Part shown: piece after piece, positions 62,336 through 64,000 of the stretch
Position numbering within the stretch: position 1 is the first letter of the stretch
Layout of the letters: every line of letters begins with the position of its first letter
Assembly: GCF_902626525.1 (NCBI RefSeq)
Contig: NZ_CACOFR010000003.1
Location: forward strand, 1 to 64,000
Length of the DNA stretch: 64,000 bases
Reading direction: 5' to 3'
Origin: an uncultured Prochlorococcus sp.
GTDB lineage: Bacteria; Cyanobacteriota; Cyanobacteriia; PCC-6307; Cyanobiaceae
Translations under genes and position numbers: made by a program
The notes under the pieces: model-generated
What the model was told of the DNA's origin: nothing
What the model saw: the letters and a program-made list of their open reading frames with translations, nothing else
Databases searched by the model: none

Positions 62336-62962
62336 TGTCTCCTTATCATTAGTTATTTATATAATGAGATAATTTATTGAATTATTTATATTTGAATAAT
62401 AGATGCAAAATTAAAAAAGAAAATCAAATTTAAGGTTTCACTAATTAACTTTATTAAATTTTGGAGACTATTAATTTTTTAGTTAATTGCAATTTATCTA
62501 TGTATCTGCTCTGTAAATAAAGTTATTGAAATAGAAAGATTAATCAAAAAAAAATCTAGATTTTTCTTGATTTCAAAATACAAATTAGGCTGTTTCATGT
62601 GATGAGAAGAAAATATATCTGAAAATTAATAAAATATAATAAAAAGTTCAAATTCTTTACTTCATTACCTTTGGAGATTTTTTTCACTGATATATGTAGT
62701 CAGATTTTTTAAGACATAATCCAGTCCTACCAATCGATTTAGCAGTTTTTTAGATAAAGAGATTATTTCTTATAAAAGAGCAATGTGCGGCCATTCGATT
62801 AAACATGATAGCTAAAAATGTCCCTATGATTTGTATAAAGCTATGCGCCGCCGGCATTTTCGGTTGCCGTATTCGTATTTGCTCCATATGATGTGCAAGT
62901 TCGAGGTTTTAAGACTTGATTAAAAATCCTGTCTTTTGAATCTCTGCTTTATAAACAATTCA
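62336..62962. other. Non-coding stretch before hup with structured element
   Basis: The left 430 bases are AT-rich without recognisable features. From about 62787 the sequence is far richer in G and C. ATAGCT (62808-62813) pairs with AGCTAT (62839-62844), and CGGCA (62852-62856) pairs with TGCCG (62865-62869). The loop of the first has GTCCCTATG. This is a candidate small RNA or a structured 5' leader of hup; no family recognised. Confidence 0.45.
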
Positions 62963-63238
62963 ATGAACAAAGCTGATTTAGTAAATCTTGTTGCTGCTCG
63001 TACAGAGCTCACAAAAACGGATGTTTCTTTAGTTGTTGATGCAGCTATTGAAACCATCGTTGATTCAGTAGTGGAAGGCAAAAAAGTCTCCATACTAGGA
63101 TTTGGTTCTTTCGAACCAAGAGATCGTTCTGCAAGACAGGGCTTAAACCCTAAGACAGGCGAAAAAATAGCAATACCTGCGAAAAGGGTTCCTACATTTT
63201 CAGCAGGCAAACTTTTTAAGGATAGAGTTCAAGGGTAA
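62963..63238 (+). CDS. hup: DNA-binding protein HU
   Basis: 91 residues from ATG 62963 (MNKADLVNLVAARTELTKTD); the frame extends upstream but the HU family starts here. The DNA-binding arm and signature are GFGSFEPRDRSARQGLNPKT and GEKIAIPAKRVPTFSAGK. HU bends and compacts the nucleoid. A terminator follows. Confidence 0.95.
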   Translation: MNKADLVNLVAARTELTKTDVSLVVDAAIETIVDSVVEGKKVSILGFGSFEPRDRSARQGLNPKTGEKIAIPAKRVPTFSAGKLFKDRVQG

Positions 63239-63269
63239 TTTTTTTAATCTTATTCTTCCTTTAATATTT

Positions 63270-63299
63270 AAGATGCTCTTGATGGGCATCTTTTTTTTT
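63270..63299 (+). terminator. Terminator of hup
   Basis: AAGATGC (63270-63276) pairs with GCATCTT (63286-63292) across nine bases, then T residues continue to 63299. Good intrinsic terminator on the plus strand. Confidence 0.8.
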
Positions 63300-63376
63300 G
63301 AGTTGTAATAAATTATTATTGTCTATATTCCTGAAAATTTTAAAAAACTTACCCCAAAATTTAGCCTTAGCAAATA

Positions 63377-63688
63377 ATGAAATTTTTCTCTATTGTATTT
63401 TTGAAATTTTTGTTTTTATCTAATTTTCTTATGGCAGAGACAATGCCAACAATGTCAAAGATTTTAAAGCAATCAAGTGAATGTATTAAAGATTCTCAAA
63501 ATCAAGTATGTGGAGAATTAGTCTCTCAGATAGAAATACTGCAATTGGTAGCATTTGATCAAAATAAATTCAAATGTCAATCCAGTTTACTGGGGTTGCA
63601 GTCGGAACTTATTGAAACTTATTTTTTCAAAAATTCTTTTAATGAAAAAATTTCATTAATGGTTCCATATGTGATTAAAAATTGTTAA
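63377..63688 (+). CDS. Hypothetical exported protein (103 aa)
   Basis: The first 20 residues (MKFFSIVFLKFLFLSNFLMA) are a signal peptide with a cut after MAE. The mature part has four cysteines (SECIKDSQNQVCGE, KFKCQSS, IKNC), an even number suggesting two disulfides in the periplasm or lumen. Helical. Family unknown. Not adjacent to related genes. Confidence 0.6.
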   Translation: MKFFSIVFLKFLFLSNFLMAETMPTMSKILKQSSECIKDSQNQVCGELVSQIEILQLVAFDQNKFKCQSSLLGLQSELIETYFFKNSFNEKISLMVPYVIKNC

Positions 63689-63742
63689 TTATTAAAATAA
63701 TTTCTTTTTTTGGCATATTATAAATTTGTTATTAAAGGTGTA

Positions 63743-63988
63743 ATGGTAAAAGGTTTCTCAGATGATGAAGTTAAGACTGATACTCAAATAAAAGATTCTA
63801 AAAAAGAAAGAAAAGGTTTAGCTTCATTTCTTAAAGGCAAAAAGTTTACTTACACTTTACCAGGTAAAAAACAAATAAATATTTTTGGAACAATAGTTCT
63901 AGGACTGAATATAATTTTAGTACTTTTGGTCATCTTGTATTTAAACAATCAAGATTTCCATGAATTTGTTTTTAATGTAGGACGTTAA
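63743..63988 (+). CDS. Hypothetical C-terminally anchored membrane protein (81 aa)
   Basis: I choose ATG 63743 (MVKGFSDDEVKTDTQ) over a TTG at 63710, because the extension lacks the polar style of the rest. A charged N-terminal half (KDSKKERKGLASFLKGKK) is followed by one helix (INIFGTIVLGLNIILVLLVI) near the C-terminus. Topology suggests a cytoplasmic part anchored to a membrane. Family unknown. Confidence 0.6.
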   Translation: MVKGFSDDEVKTDTQIKDSKKERKGLASFLKGKKFTYTLPGKKQINIFGTIVLGLNIILVLLVILYLNNQDFHEFVFNVGR

Positions 63989-64000
63989 CTTTTTTATCAG

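Noticed and set aside
1-64000. CRISPR array, insertion sequence, prophage or tRNA-anchored integration
   Set aside because: No regularly spaced repeats, transposase, integrase, capsid or terminase genes, nor duplicated tRNA 3' ends, were seen.

Overview
The window reads as a chromosome segment of a high-light Prochlorococcus. The DNA is very AT-rich and the genes are short and tightly packed. It carries several high-light-inducible (Hli) proteins ending in TTGQIIPG, a plant-type ferredoxin, the NblS kinase, a photosystem II S4-domain protein, several cyanobacterial DUF families, and a kaiB-kaiC pair with no kaiA beside it. This is inferred from gene content; strain-level placement needs a search.

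Bases 1-5100 hold a gene cut by the left edge, small orphan genes, and an envelope group: a GT87-type membrane glycosyltransferase divergent from a GT2-GtrA glycosyltransferase, followed by an LptF/LptG-type permease. Bases 5100-16500 are accessory in character. Coding density is low, with three hli genes, about 20 proteins under 80 residues (many with one membrane helix or paired cysteines), a decayed DUF938 methyltransferase, a membrane fatty-acid desaturase, a DUF805 protein and an EamA transporter. Several strong hairpins lie in the non-coding stretches.

Bases 16600-30000 mix flavoproteins (HI0933/BaiN-like, PPOX-like), a GAF protein with a C-terminal four-cysteine motif, pirin, murD, an SDR, a stand-alone NAD-ligase-like adenylation domain, a photolyase-like protein with its domains apparently in reversed order, DoxX, tRNA-Val(GAC) and the PSII S4 protein. 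Bases 30000-45300 are core metabolism and regulation: serA-prmA-petF, RNase Z, SpoIID-LysM, truB, rpmA-rplU, kaiB-kaiC, nblS, purD and purC.

Bases 45300-51400 form an outer-membrane run: Omp85, lpxC, fabZ, lpxA and lpxB, nearly abutting, then exported MsrA. This covers outer-membrane protein insertion and the first steps of lipid A synthesis. Bases 51400-64000 hold pepA, a GIY-YIG protein, DUF1825, tyrS-pyrF, plsY, DUF3086, DUF3119, an MlaE permease, a GPH-type sugar transporter, tRNA-Gly(TCC), the glycogen debranching enzyme glgX, HU and two small orphans.

No CRISPR array, insertion sequence, integrase, rRNA or replication origin was seen. The observations most worth following are the apparently permuted photolyase, the adjacent small CX3C proteins, the paired small membrane proteins ending in DDQDGG, the isolated ligase adenylation domain, and the hairpins with a shared loop sequence around the hli locus.
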